A DNA stretch of 64,000 bases from Hirsutella rhossiliensis (Eukaryota; Ascomycota; Sordariomycetes; Hypocreales; Ophiocordycipitaceae): assembly GCF_020360975.1 (NCBI RefSeq), contig NW_025408673.1:3782001-3846000 (forward strand), written 5' to 3'. How positions within the stretch are numbered: the stretch's first letter is position 1; each line of letters opens with the position of its first letter. A program made the translations under genes and the position numbers. Shown here piece after piece: positions 53,974 through 64,000 of the stretch. The notes below the pieces were generated by a model. That model was given only the letters and a program-made list of their open reading frames with translations. It made no database searches and was not told where the DNA came from.

Positions 53974-54056
53974 CTGCCAGACAGTCGCCCCAATAAAGGG
54001 AAGGTGAAAGACTAAGGCTAGTCCAAAAATGATGATTCTCGCCTTGGAGGGGTCAG
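53974..54056 (-). pseudogene. Fragment copy of the membrane-protein gene
   Basis: Nearly identical (one inserted A and an end difference) to 36357-36436 within the membrane gene, giving FGLALVFHLPFIGATVWQ on the minus strand. The similarity stops sharply on both sides. No full gene is present here. Confidence 0.75.
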
Positions 54057-55490
54057 GAAATATGGACAAAAGTTTGGCTTGAGTCGCTGGGAGCGGCCGG
54101 CATTTTCGTCGGGATTGGCGAAGCGAAGGCAAAATCGGTTGATGTTGATGGGTTTGTACGCAGATGGCGGAGGAACGACAAGGTGACTGACGATTTGAGC
54201 GGTGTGCCTCTGATTCCCAGGAATCCGCCGTTTGTTGGGCCGGAACAGGGTGTCATGCATGTGTGCACGGGGTTTCCCGTTACTATCTCATGTTGCATGC
54301 AGCCTTGTACGATTCTGAAGGAGGCACCGACGCAATGGTGAGAGAGGAGGAGATTAAATAGGCGCCATGTGCGGCACTGGGACTCGACTTTGGATTTTGT
54401 CGAGCCGCCTGATGCAATTCAATGCACTGTAAGGCACGTAGTGAATGAAGGCCTGATTTGAGAGATGGCAGCGAATATTGGCCGGTACGACCCAGTCTCT
54501 GTTGCCACCCCTCTCCTTGAAGGCTACCGTAGGGCTGATGTACACACGGGTCGAAAAGTAGGAGGCCATTAATAGCTATACCCCCCCGAGGTTGTGCTAG
54601 GATGGCTCCGATAAGACTAGCAGGGACATCCTTCTACTGACCTTCGGCTCACGCGGATTATGGTACTACCCGTTGGCCCACCTAGCCTTAGCCAACGGGT
54701 AGTGCCATGCGGCTAAACGGCATTCTCCCGGTTAAGGTGGCACGCCTTGTGCGTCACGCTATCGGGTATCGCCAACCAAAGAGAAAAATGCCTCATATAA
54801 AAAACCCTCAGCATGGCGCGTGAGCTGTAGACGAAAGCATTGGCCACCGAATGCCAGCTCATGCGCGATGCTTCATTTGGACGGAATCACTGCCTCGATT
54901 AAACAATTCTTGGCGGGCGCCCTTCAGATGGTTGGCGGCGCCGCTCCGGACACCACACTATTGGTACCTGTATCTGGTAGCCGATCAGCGTTGCCCTTCA
55001 AACATCCCGCGACGGGTACGGTCGCAACCCTGGCTGGTACGAGGGACAGGGCACTAAGCTTAACGAATGCATTCCCATAATCGGCAAATCGTCTATGATT
55101 TGAACTGCATCGTCACTTCAACAATCCAAGTGTCACTGTCCATGGAATACTTTCTCCAATACTCATTGACGTGCACAGGTCAAGGAAAGAGCTAGAGTGG
55201 CGCTGCCACGTGGATCCTTACCTTGTTAATATGCCGCATTCCCGGCCCGGCTACCTGACCTTCATATACTCGGGGGGTTGACTAGCAGGGGAGCCCTGAA
55301 AATCTGTTTCTTTGACGGTTGTGTTTCCTCTATCGCGAATTCAATTAACAGCCACTATGTCAATTAAGTTTATTAAAATCCTCCAAAAATGTATACCATA
55401 CATGGGGTTCTATATAATTGATGTACCAAGTCTCATACGAATTGGTCGGGTGGTTGGTGTTGCACTATATACCTAAAGTTCTAAGGGTAC
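54057..55490. other. Intergenic region with one strong inverted repeat
   Basis: No gene is supported. A 16-bp inverted repeat lies at 54662-54706. Confidence 0.4.
54662..54706. repeat. 16-bp inverted repeat with 13-bp loop
   Basis: GGTACTACCCGTTGGC at 54662-54677 and GCCAACGGGTAGTGCC at 54691-54706 pair at 15 of 16 positions. It could be the remains of a small foldback element or a transcript hairpin. Confidence 0.8.
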
Positions 55491-56078
55491 CTAACGCTCG
55501 CGCGACTTTGGTATGCAAAATCGTCTGCCACTTATAACAAGCTCCGGCTCATCCTCTTCATCTTCTTCATCGGACGCACGCACGATGACTCGTTCCTCAA
55601 GCTCGGCCTGGAGCTCGGCCTCGTCTTTTTCGTTCAATTGCACCCGCCGTCTTCTCAATGGTGGCTGTTGCTCAAGAGGAAACTGGGATAGTGGTGCCCT
55701 AATACGCTGGGGTTGGCGCTGTGTTGTCACGATTTGAACGTCATCGTCGCTGCTATTATGAGGCGAGAGATCCGGCTCTGAAGAAAGCATCATAGAGATG
55801 TAGTTATAATCGATGTCAGAGTCTTTGTCGGCGTCAGCTTGGGCAACCTCTTGTGCCCGCGCCTCTTCCCGGGCTTGTGACCAGGCCACAATGTCTGGGA
55901 GAGCCATGAGGTCGCCTTTTGGGTATGTTGTCCATAGGAAAGACCGTTCTTTATCCGTAGCTGTATTCCAACGCTCTTGAAGAGCCTCGCGAGCGATGAC
56001 TTCTTCTGGGTGGTATAGCGTACAGCCTTCACAGCCGTCTAGGGACCTAAATTTGGCGTGGCCGAGGACGTTAAGCAT
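55491..56078 (-). CDS. Uninterrupted acidic hypothetical protein
   Basis: A clean 195-codon frame starting MLNVLGHAKFRSLDGCEGCT. N-terminal half: YHPEEVIAREALQERWNTAT and KGDLMALPDIVAWSQAREEA. C-terminal half is highly acidic and likely coiled (NEKDEAELQAELEERVIV, ASDEEDEEDEPELVI). No family is recognised. Downstream in plus coordinates, at 56592-56617, lies tcgaatccgccactg, which looks like a hAT right end, so the frame could be cargo or a leftover of a transposon whose left end was not found. Confidence 0.45.
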   Translation of the reverse strand: MLNVLGHAKFRSLDGCEGCTLYHPEEVIAREALQERWNTATDKERSFLWTTYPKGDLMALPDIVAWSQAREEARAQEVAQADADKDSDIDYNYISMMLSSEPDLSPHNSSDDDVQIVTTQRQPQRIRAPLSQFPLEQQPPLRRRRVQLNEKDEAELQAELEERVIVRASDEEDEEDEPELVISGRRFCIPKSRER

Positions 56079-56797
56079 GCGAGTCGCTTACGCGAGGTCC
56101 GACGTATGTATAGAATCACCTTACTCCGGTTCGCTCCAATTGTCACTAATGGGATCCCGTTCGGACAATCGCCTCTATTAGTTTCGCTGCTTCGGGGAGT
56201 AATGTTACAACGGACCTGCCCGCTTGCCTAGACCGAGGACAGCTGTTTTTTTATGCGGACTTCCTGCCTGTGCTTGTCTACCGGGCCGATAGCCGACCGA
56301 ATGGTGGCGGTGCGCATGCCTGTAGAGCAGGTCAATTACCCGATTTAGAAGAGTCAGCCACCCGGCCCGTTCGGCCCACATAGTCATTGCCTTGGTGTGT
56401 ACCTAAGCGATTGCAAAGATACCTCAAAAACGCCAATAAGTAGTATATAGTTTTAAGTTATAGCCTTCTAAGAAGTCGATAATCCCGAATACTACAAAAA
56501 TTAACTTACATAAATACTGATCCGCCTGTCCTAGGCAAATCGACTGAAAATAAGCACTTTCAAAGCTCTGCCGAATCCTCAAAATACGTCGGTACAACGC
56601 GTTCGAATCCGCCACTGTACACGGCTACACTCTTAGAGCCTCAATCCTCCGAAGCCTCCATTGTATCTAGACAGGGGGTTGATGTCGCAGACTTATCAGC
56701 TTGGGGTGCAGGAGGTTTGGGGGTAGGGGTTCAGTGGGAGCCTCGTGGGAGGAAGAGGTTGAGGAGGATTCTCGCCTGAACACAGATTAGCATATAC
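56079..56797. other. Intergenic with a possible transposon right end at 56592-56617
   Basis: The end gttcgaatccgccactg has the form of a hAT terminus (CAGTGGCGGATTC read inward). No matching left terminus was found between 55,000 and 55,500. Nothing else is supported. Confidence 0.3.
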
Positions 56798-58955
56798 CTA
56801 CATATATAATGAGGGTGTATCCATACCATCTTCCAGCTTGCCCGGAATGTGGTCTGGTCTCCAAATAATACTATTGGCAAAGGGCAGGATGTCATACTCC
56901 ATGGCCGCCTTGATCAACGCCTGATCGATCTTATCTTCCTGAGTATAAGCACTCCGTAAAAGTGTTAGTACTCGCACCGTATCTGCCTTCAAAGCGTGAC
57001 GGCGGATACCGAATTCGTCTCTACAACCGCTGAAGAGGCGTTCCACGTCAACTTCAGAGCCAGAGACAGAGAGAAGATCACGCGCCGCCGCAGCCAAAAG
57101 TGGCCACTCGACCTTGTGTTCTTTCCACCACTTCAGTAGGAAGTCTGGAGACTTTGCAATAGACTCGTCGAACTCTATTCGAGGAGTTGCAAACCACCGT
57201 TCAAGCTCCGAAATAGGGATCGCCGCGCCCGTCTCCGCCTCCTCGCCTTCTTCATTTGGATGGCTCTCCATTGCGCAATGGAGACTCCTTGAGGACGCTC
57301 AGCTGGTCTGGATTGGCTCATAGTTGAGTCTGTGGCATTCAATGCTGCTAGCTCCGGCCACTCCGTTTTGAAATACTTCTTGACTTTAGCCATAATCTCA
57401 GAGTATTGATCCGGTATCATCATCTCCAATTGGTGAGTTTTATAACGCGGATCCAGGATGTGAGCTGCGAATAGCATCATTTGATCGTCAAGCTTCTTCG
57501 TATAAGTAACGTGTTTTGCTTTGCCCTTCGAGAAGACGTCTCGAATGGACATATCAAGGTCTGTACAGTCGCCAACTCCTTCGACTACATCATCAAGGAG
57601 AGCTTCCAAATCCCAATAGATATCGAGACTTTGTGAGATCGGCGGCATAACTTCGAGACTTTCAGAGTGTGGTCTTTAAACGGCTTCAGAACCTTCCGCA
57701 GTTGATAGAGAGCGACAATCTCTTCTGATAAGGGCAGGAGGCACTTGACTTGCGGGTGAGTATCAACGAACTCGGTATACTCTGCCTCAAGCTCGAGGAA
57801 TTGGTCAATCATGTCGTAGGCCGAATTCCAGCGAGTGTCGACATCGTAGGTTGGCTTCCGGTAGTGCGTGCGCGGCATGCTTTTGAAGTCTTGCTTCCTA
57901 GACCCGGATCTCAACATCCAGAGATTGAGGAGGCGGATTTTGGCAATCCCACTTCGACTAGAGTCTCCAGGAATGGTGTAGTTGTTGCTTTTATTCTCTT
58001 CGTCCCACTTGTCAAGCATCTTCTTGGCTTCCTTCGCTGTGCCTGCTTTGAGATCTTGCAAGACGCCCTCACAAATGAGCGAGGTAATATGAGCTAGACA
58101 GCGGATCCAACTCTTCCTGCCGTGAAAGCGCATGCGGGCCTCCCTATTGGGCTCACCTTGTCGTCGAATTTGGTCTTGAGAGAATCGTACAAAGACTGAC
58201 AGAGCGTGCCGTTATTGCCGGCGTTGTCTCCGTAATGGCGAGAAGCTTAGGCTTGAGCCTGAGCTCCTCAAGCGTCCTCTCAACTATCTCAGCTAATTGT
58301 TTGCCAGTGTGAGATCTTTTGAGTTCAATAAACTCAATAACTTCTCTCTCCTCAAACTCCAGTGTAATCCAGTGCGCAATAATGGCGAAAATGGGCACCT
58401 GATTCGGTGCTGTCCAGATATCAAGGGTGAACGAGATGGTGGCACAATTGTACTCAAGCTCAATCTTCAGCTTCTCCTGCGTTCGACAAAGTCTGTATAT
58501 ATATGATTGCGTAACGTTATACGACTCCTGTACACACATGTTGTGTTGTGAGCCAAGAACATCTCTTGAAAAGCAGGAGTCTCGATAACAGAGAAGGGTT
58601 GTCGGTGTTTTACAAACCACCGGCGGATAGACTCCTTTGCCGTGAGTCTTGCTCTCTGCCTAGGTCGACCGCTCCATACGTCTGCCTCTGTATAATCTCC
58701 TCCACCAATGGCGCGGCCGTATCCATTAATTCGAGCGTGGTGAGATTCCTTCGTAATACCGTGGATTTTTAAATGGTCTCCCATGCCAGAGGTAACCCCT
58801 CGGCGGTTCGATTCGAGGACCTGGAATCTCTTCCGAAGAGTATTGGGATTTTGAAGGCACTCTATACAAGTCCACCGGAACTCTTGGAAGATCTTCGGCC
58901 CATCCTTATCCTCTGAGTAAAAGCTTCTGTCTATAGCTTCCTCTGCATATACCAA
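56798..58955 (-). pseudogene. hAT-2 transposase, frameshifted
   Basis: Unlike hAT-1. The first frame (MVYAEEAIDRSFYSEDKDGP) holds a BED-type finger: FRWTCIECLQNP, then GMGDHLKIHGITKESHHAR. The following frames give ISFTLDIWTAPNQVPIFAII, SWIRCLAHITSLICEGVLQD, YDVDTRWNSAYDMIDQFLEL, LFAAHILDPRYKTHQLEMMI and the dimerisation domain LLKWWKEHKVEWPLLAAAAR then VSGSEVDVERLFSGCRDEFG, to a stop at 56798. At least four frame changes (near 58560, 58200, 57660 and 57270). The N-terminal start may lie further upstream, up to about 59,200. Terminal repeats and target duplication were not found, so the borders are unknown. Confidence 0.85.
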
Positions 58956-59784
58956 TAGACGTGGCTGTTCTTGTCTCTCTTCTTGCGAACATGCTTGTTT
59001 GTTGTCGGCCCACTGTCGAGAAGAAGGTCCGAACGAGTTGAGGTCTCTAGGTCTCTCTAGGTAATACAGCTTGAAACCAGGTAAGAAGGGAAGTCTGCAG
59101 ACTGTTGTTTCTTCTTCCTAGACCACTGAGGGTCCGGAGGATCTCCTATTCGAACGGGGACCCTTTGAGGAGTCCGGCATAACTATTACTGGCTCGGGGA
59201 CCTCGAGAGACTGAACTATCGATTTCATAGCTAGAAGAGCTATTCGATCGGGAGATGGAGCTGATGTTGCTGACGTAGATGACTTACGTGGCCTTCAGTA
59301 AGTGGCAAGAAGTGCCCTCTTCCTGATAGAATCTATACTATACCTGAAAACGGGATATCAACTTGGGAGAAGCTTGAGGATATAAAGGGGCTGCTTGAAC
59401 GGGGAGAGAGCAATCAACACATGCATTCTCGCATACCATCTGATCATATGATACTCGACCTTCGAAAAGTCCCTTTATCCACTTCTATGCCCACTTTGCT
59501 CTCTCCTTCATGAGACAATCACGATATATATTTTTATACTTCAAATTTAGCCAAAAATTCTATTTAAACCCATGTTCTTTATATTATATGCATTAAAGAT
59601 GTTGGTATGTTGGTGCGTTGCGAACTTTCTTGCCATACTTTAAGATAGCAATTGCGCTCGTTCTATAGTAAACGTATGGCCATATATGGTCATACGGCTG
59701 ATTCAGTATGGTATAGGTTTATTGACAATATATGGGCAATATATGGTTTAATTAAACCATACGCGTATGATTAGAAAGCCTGGA
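58956..59784. other. AT-rich tract, possible element end
   Basis: Upstream part of hAT-2, then AT-rich DNA. Around 59690-59775 are cagtatggtatagg, two copies of caatatatgg and the palindrome ggtttaattaaacc, similar in style to subterminal hAT repeats. No gene is supported. Confidence 0.3.
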
Positions 59785-59880
59785 ACGAAGACTCAAAGCT
59801 AAGGAGCAAAGAAAGACTAGACTACACGATCGAGCTGGCCCTTATGTGCATATGCACGAGGTTACCTCAGCGAGCTCAGG
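59785..59880 (-). mobile_element. Diverged LTR fragment of the chromovirus family
   Basis: Contains agactcaaagctaaggagca and agactagactacacgat, matching the middle of the LTR at 37854-38075 in the same orientation. Both LTR ends are missing. Confidence 0.7.
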
Positions 59881-59904
59881 CCATTGTAAAGGTCATGTGA
59901 TGTC

Positions 59905-59985
59905 CTGTAAGGCGCACACACAACTAAACAGAGAGTGAGGAATGGGGGTCAATCATTCAATTCATTGATCTCTGACGAGCTCCAT
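59905..59985. repeat. Second copy of the dispersed repeat at 35764-35860
   Basis: Shares cacacac, aaacagagagtgagga and ttcaattcattgatctctga with the first copy. It directly follows the LTR fragment. Confidence 0.65.
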
Positions 59986-60324
59986 CAGGTGCTATGCAAC
60001 CCTACTTTTATAACCACGAGAGGCCTCCCAGCCCCGTGCTTTTCCCTGGAAAAGTCACTCCAGCCAGTGGTTGGAATCAACCAGCCATCTACCGTGGTCA
60101 AGCACTTTAGGCGCGTGACAGTGCCACTTAACTAGCCGTTCGCAATACCTAGGCTGAGTTGCTTTGGCAAGCCCCTGGAACACAGCCATGGATGGGTACA
60201 AGGGTTAACATGCTGCCAAGGCTCTTGTCGTCGCTCTCAAATTCCGAAAAGCTTACAGTCGAACAAGGGTGCTGCTAAAAACGCCAACCTGCAAGTAATA
60301 TGTGTCCGCCTTTTCCATTGTCCT
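59986..60324. other. Intergenic, nothing recognised
   Basis: No supported frame or repeat. Confidence 0.35.
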
Positions 60325-61020
60325 CTACTGAACAGGCAGTATTACCCATCCGAGCTGTTGTATCGACTTCGTTATCTCCAGATTTGGAAGTTCGCCGTAG
60401 AATTGGACGATGATGTTTCTCAGTGAAGGAATAGCTTTCAGTTGCGCGTCGATCTGAGAGAAAGTCTCCCGAACGAATATTGAGTCAGGCGAGTCCTGGC
60501 TCTCCTTGACGAAATACGTTGGGGTCTGACTTGGCACGAGGGTTTCTAGCGTTTTCAGGTTGATACACATCGTCTGGAGAAGTCCCAGACTGCGCAAGTC
60601 ATCTCTCTAAGCATAAGTCTCCCTGGTTGACGCTCCTATGCTCGGCCACTGGAAGTTGATGCAGATATGAGAGAGATGGCCTGCATTTGTAGATCCAATG
60701 CAGTTGAAGAAAGATTGCAAGAGGTCGGCCTGGTGCTGTGTTGTGTCCATGAAGTTAAATTTGTTCGAACCGTATAGCACTGCACGAGCCTCATCGCGCA
60801 TTCGCCTGTTGGTGTACAGCAGAGCAAGCCAACGAGCCGGCCTATCTGGCGCAAATACTTCAACACGGCGAGAACCTGTCTCCCGGAAAATATATAGCGG
60901 GTGCGCCACAACGAGCACTCTTCGGTAGATGGCTTGGCGGGCCGTGCAAGGTAGGCTGAAAAACCCTTTAACAGGCAATGTATGTGACGTATGGGTCGTC
61001 TCTTTCTCAGAAGTATCCAT
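60325..61020 (-). pseudogene. DUF7730/F-box-like fungal protein with an in-frame stop
   Basis: Start MDTSEKETTHTSHTLPVKGF at 61020. Reads FFSLPCTARQAIYRRVLVVA, then LLYTNRRMRDEARAVLYGSN followed by KFNFMD, the usual layout of fungal F-box-like DUF7730 proteins (LPxxxRxxIYR followed by R-x-EA-x-x-x-LYG-x-N-x-F). One TAG at 60607-60609 interrupts the frame, after which the same frame continues DDLRSLGLLQTMCINLKTLE to the stop at 60325. It is either a recent pseudogene (a CAG to TAG change fits) or a gene with a truncated product. Substrate-adaptor or other roles are unknown. Confidence 0.6.
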
Positions 61021-62013
61021 GACAGACGGGACCGGGAGCACGGGGTCCTCTTGAGCGAAGGGAAGTTTAGCGGCTCATGCAAGCATCCAGCGATTCGGGC
61101 GAGGACGTGACGCAGAAGAGGGTTCGACGGGTTTGTCGAGCTTGACCACTGGGAAGTGTAAACGATCGGGCGACGAGAGAAATGAAACGTGCGAGCTGAC
61201 TTCTTTGGCATCCGCTTCCTCGAAAACTAGGCCGACTGCGCATGTAGTTCGACTATGAACTGGTCGTGAATCATAGATGCAGGTGATGAAGTTGGCCTAA
61301 AGTAGGTGTAAGGTTCTGTTCTTGTGCGATGCTATCTCTCATGCGAAGTGTGACCACCAACCGAAGAATTGATTCTCTATGAATCAGAAGAGTTCTTGAT
61401 GATTGGAGATGCAGACAACGAAGTAAAACCGTAACAAAGACGGGCCTGTCGCTTGTCTCGTTTTCCCGAGTTCCGAATGGGAGAGAAAGCGTCGATGTGA
61501 GCAAGGCGGAGGCAAAACGGGTGACGTGGTTTTTCCTCGCCACCGTAAGGTGGGGCAAGAGGGGTACGGTGCCACCCAATTACGACACCTTGATTGGCGA
61601 AACTTTGTGGATCCTGAGAGGGGCTCGTAAGCCAAAGTGGTAGGCGGTGTGGCTTCAATCACGACCAAAGCCTATCCCCGCTTGTACTACCAAGAGTTAC
61701 AGTGCTGCGGATGGTCTCTTACGTTGGATTAGCTGGACTTGCTCAGAACCATACTGTCCTACGATGAAATGATGACACCGAATATAGGGCTTCTTCAGAT
61801 CTCTTTGAGCATGCGAACGCCGCACCTAGGTCGCAGACAGGGCTCTTGGCCAATAAGAACGCAACGCTATCAGGGATCCTTTACTTTACTAGTGAAATAT
61901 TGTCACGTGTCAAAAACAGTCAAATATAACAGTCACTTCCAGCATCACCTGCTAGAGTGTGCACTCTACTTTTGCCTAGCAAAATGACGTGACAATTAAC
62001 GTACTTCACCACC
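61021..62013. other. Intergenic, with one arm of an outer inverted repeat (61797-61833)
   Basis: No gene is supported. Around 61797-61833 the sequence (ctttgagcatgcgaacgccg, then cacctaggtcgc) is an inverted match of 63203-63236. Confidence 0.45.
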
Positions 62014-62015
62014 TA

Positions 62016-63116
62016 GTGAGCCACTACCCCTGCACAAATCCAACCGTCCCCAATTCCATCGTCGCAGAACACACTAAAAATGGATAATCAATTAAATACT
62101 TATATAAATGGAGTCCTTAATTCCCGTGCAGGATCGGATATTATGCCCGGGCAATTTACACCTACTGCGGAGCCGTTGTGTGCCGGTTTTCACGGTCGCG
62201 CCAGACTGTACCCTTGACCCCTCGCCGTCACCCGCCTTCTCCTCTGCAAGGCGAAGACCTTCCTCAACAGCTAAATCACCCTTATCTAGGCTTTGCTATC
62301 TACTACATTCAACGCATCGTTTGGAAGCTCTCGACTTTAAGTGCATTTCAGCACTCAAGCACTCGCATGGACGGCTTGTCTAGAAGGTGGAACTAGGGAC
62401 TGTTCACATCGACAAAACAGGCATTCTCAGATCTCTATCACGAAGCCTATTGGATAACGATTATAGACAAGAAGTTAAGAATGCATTTTGAGGCCGTCGG
62501 AGATATCCCACGATCCACAGAAGGTCCTTTCCAGACAGAATGTGAGGACATTGAGTCCTCTACTTCAACCAACAACCCTCGATCCCTAAGGCTCAGTGAG
62601 TCAACTGTTGCCCAAAACGCCTCATAGCATCATGGAACTTGAGGTTCAAGTCAAGGCGATTCTGCAACATCGTACGAGGGCAGCGCATGAACAGGCCAGC
62701 CCAGCCGATCAGGCAGTGCGTCACTTAGCCGAGTTCGGCCAAATAGCGATGCACGGCGCAGCCCTTCTGTCGGATGAAAACGAGCGACTCCGAAGCGAAA
62801 TCCAAAGGCAGATGAGAAAGAGGGATATTAGGCCGCTTATGCGTAGCTCATGGGGGTGTTTTAGTTGTGGAGAAAGGTCCTCGGCTTGCAGAGGGGAAGG
62901 CGGGTGACGGCGAGGGGTCAGGGGTACAGTCTGGCGCGACCGTGAAAACCGGCACACAACGGCTCAGTAGGTGTAAATTGCCCGGGCATAATATCCGATC
63001 ATGCACGGGAATTAAGGACTCCATTTATATAAGTATTTAATTGATTATCCATTTTTAGTGTGTTCTGCGACGATGGAATTGGGGACGGTTGGATTTGTGC
63101 AGGGGTAGTGGCTCAC
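62016..63116. mobile_element. Pogo/Fot1-type element with about 260-bp inverted repeats, internally decayed
   Basis: The left arm (62016-62275) and right arm (about 62860-63116) are inverted copies with only a handful of differences, starting gtgagccactacccctgcac. TA flanks both ends (62014-62015 and 63117-63118), although the palindrome extends over the TA so the exact end is ambiguous. Between the arms, about 590 bp includes fragments such as KTGILRSLSRSLLDNDYRQE and a frame (62596-62907) with AMHGAALLSDENERLRSEIQ then RQMRKR, resembling the coiled C-terminal end of fungal pogo-type transposases. The catalytic domain is missing, so the element is non-autonomous. Confidence 0.75.
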
Positions 63117-63300
63117 TACTCGTGACGGTAGCTACATTGTACTGGTCACATCCCATCTTTTAACGGCGTATCTGACAAGTCGCCACGTAGCTCTGGATCT
63201 CGTGACCTAGGTGCGGCATTCGCACACTCAAAGGGATGCGAGGTACTTAAGACAAAAGGCATATCAGCAATATGGTGGGGTTCAAAAAGTAGGCCTACTA

Positions 63301-63572
63301 GGGGGGTCTAAAAGTCGACCCCCGCGCTTGAACATCGCACGGGGGCCATTGACTAGGAAAAGGGTCACTGACTGGGAAATGCCTGGGAGTACTTTACTTT
63401 ACGGATATTTGGGCAGTAAGTGAAAGTACCCCTTTTGAGGTAGATTTATTTATCGGGGCGATCTAAATAAGCGGTATAATGCGGTACTTTCTATTACACT
63501 AATTTCTCGGCGAGATAGAGGTACCTTTTCCTTTCCCAGTCAGTGACCCTTTTCCTAGTCAATGGCCCCCCC
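63301..63572. mobile_element. MITE of about 272 bp with 40-bp inverted repeats
   Basis: The arms ggggccattgactaggaaaa then gggtcactgactgggaaa (63342-63379) and the complement at 63533-63570 are essentially perfect. The left arm additionally has about 34 bp (63307-63340) inserted between its outermost G run and ccattgac. Flanks are tacta (63296-63300) and tagta (63573-63577). No coding capacity. Confidence 0.75.
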
Positions 63573-63577
63573 TAGTA

Positions 63578-64000
63578 ATCCATTATCGCCTTTTCTTTGC
63601 TCCTCCCCTCCCGCCCCTCTCAAAGGGACGGAGGGCTTCCTTATTTTGACTGGCGGACCGCTTGCAGCCCCGCACCTGCTCCACCAATCAAAAGCCGGCA
63701 CGATCTCGTCGTTCATTTCTCCTGCAGGCAGGTGCTCTTCCCGGCGGTTATCCGACCACATCCATTGGTCTTGAACCGAGGCTTCCAGGCTTCCACTGAA
63801 TCAGGGGATTTTAAAAGTAGTTAAATAGCGCAGTAGCATCACCCATCCAGCTGCACTGGTTTCGACAATCCTCCAAAATCCAGACACTTCCTCCAGGCTT
63901 AAGGCATGTAGTATTTGATTCATTCGAGGTTCTACACTTGAATAAGGCGACGGAATCATCGCACCTCGAAAAAGCACTCCAGCAACACGATGTCGACTTG
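63578..64000. other. Window end, nothing recognised
   Basis: Short open frames on both strands but no domain, repeat or RNA gene that can be supported. Confidence 0.35.

Noticed and set aside
60636..61211. A 191-codon minus-strand frame
   Set aside because: It overlaps the DUF7730-like frame in another phase; only the latter has recognisable motifs.
1..64000. Starship-type giant element (DUF3435 captain gene)
   Set aside because: No tyrosine recombinase of that family was seen on either strand.

Overview
The window looks like a repeat-rich accessory region of a filamentous ascomycete (Pezizomycotina). The reasons are short GT-AG introns of 44-100 nt in nearly every gene, a fungal bZIP factor, an FTA2-type kinetochore-family relic, DUF7730-like and other fungus-specific proteins, a chromodomain Ty3/gypsy element, hAT elements and pogo-type elements, and large Helitrons. 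No bacterial features are present. The species cannot be named from sequence alone.

Bases 1-28,096 are a GC-rich head-to-tail array of three diverged Helitron units. Each unit carries a plus-strand Rep-helicase gene (about 934-7019, 10272-16278 and 21430-27342) with a DUF6570-like zone, a Helitron_like_N/HUH Rep with two tyrosines, and a PIF1-type helicase. All three share two introns at the same sites. A short leader coding segment precedes each one. The two complete units also carry a divergent minus-strand gene, here called gene X (7666-8981 and 18234-19660). It is conserved between units and unassigned, and it has a conserved intron, two segments resembling the start of OB folds, and a Pro/Ser-rich tail. 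Only the third unit has an extra MYND zinc-finger gene (17123-17688), possibly captured cargo. All copies are broken by single-base indels, many of them in G runs. This may be decay or long-read consensus error.

Bases 28,097-37,849 hold a truncated FTA2-like pseudogene cut by a solo LTR, a bZIP gene, a three-exon unknown gene, a diverged internal duplication, two small hypothetical genes and a multi-pass membrane-protein gene.

Bases 37,650-46,796 are a nested insertion. A small host gene is split by a chromovirus with 222-bp LTRs that look identical. A 2,775-bp hAT element then landed in the retroelement leader, leaving a perfect 8-bp target duplication. The retroelement lacks most of its integrase core.

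Bases 46,797-64,000 contain a 304-bp TIR MITE, three fungus-specific genes (47.9-53.4 kb), a copy of a membrane-gene fragment, a second frameshifted hAT transposase (56.8-59.0 kb), LTR scraps, a DUF7730-like pseudogene, a 1.1-kb pogo-type element with about 260-bp terminal inverted repeats, and a further MITE.

The least explained item is gene X: a divergent accessory gene kept with the Rep-helicase in independently diverged Helitron units.
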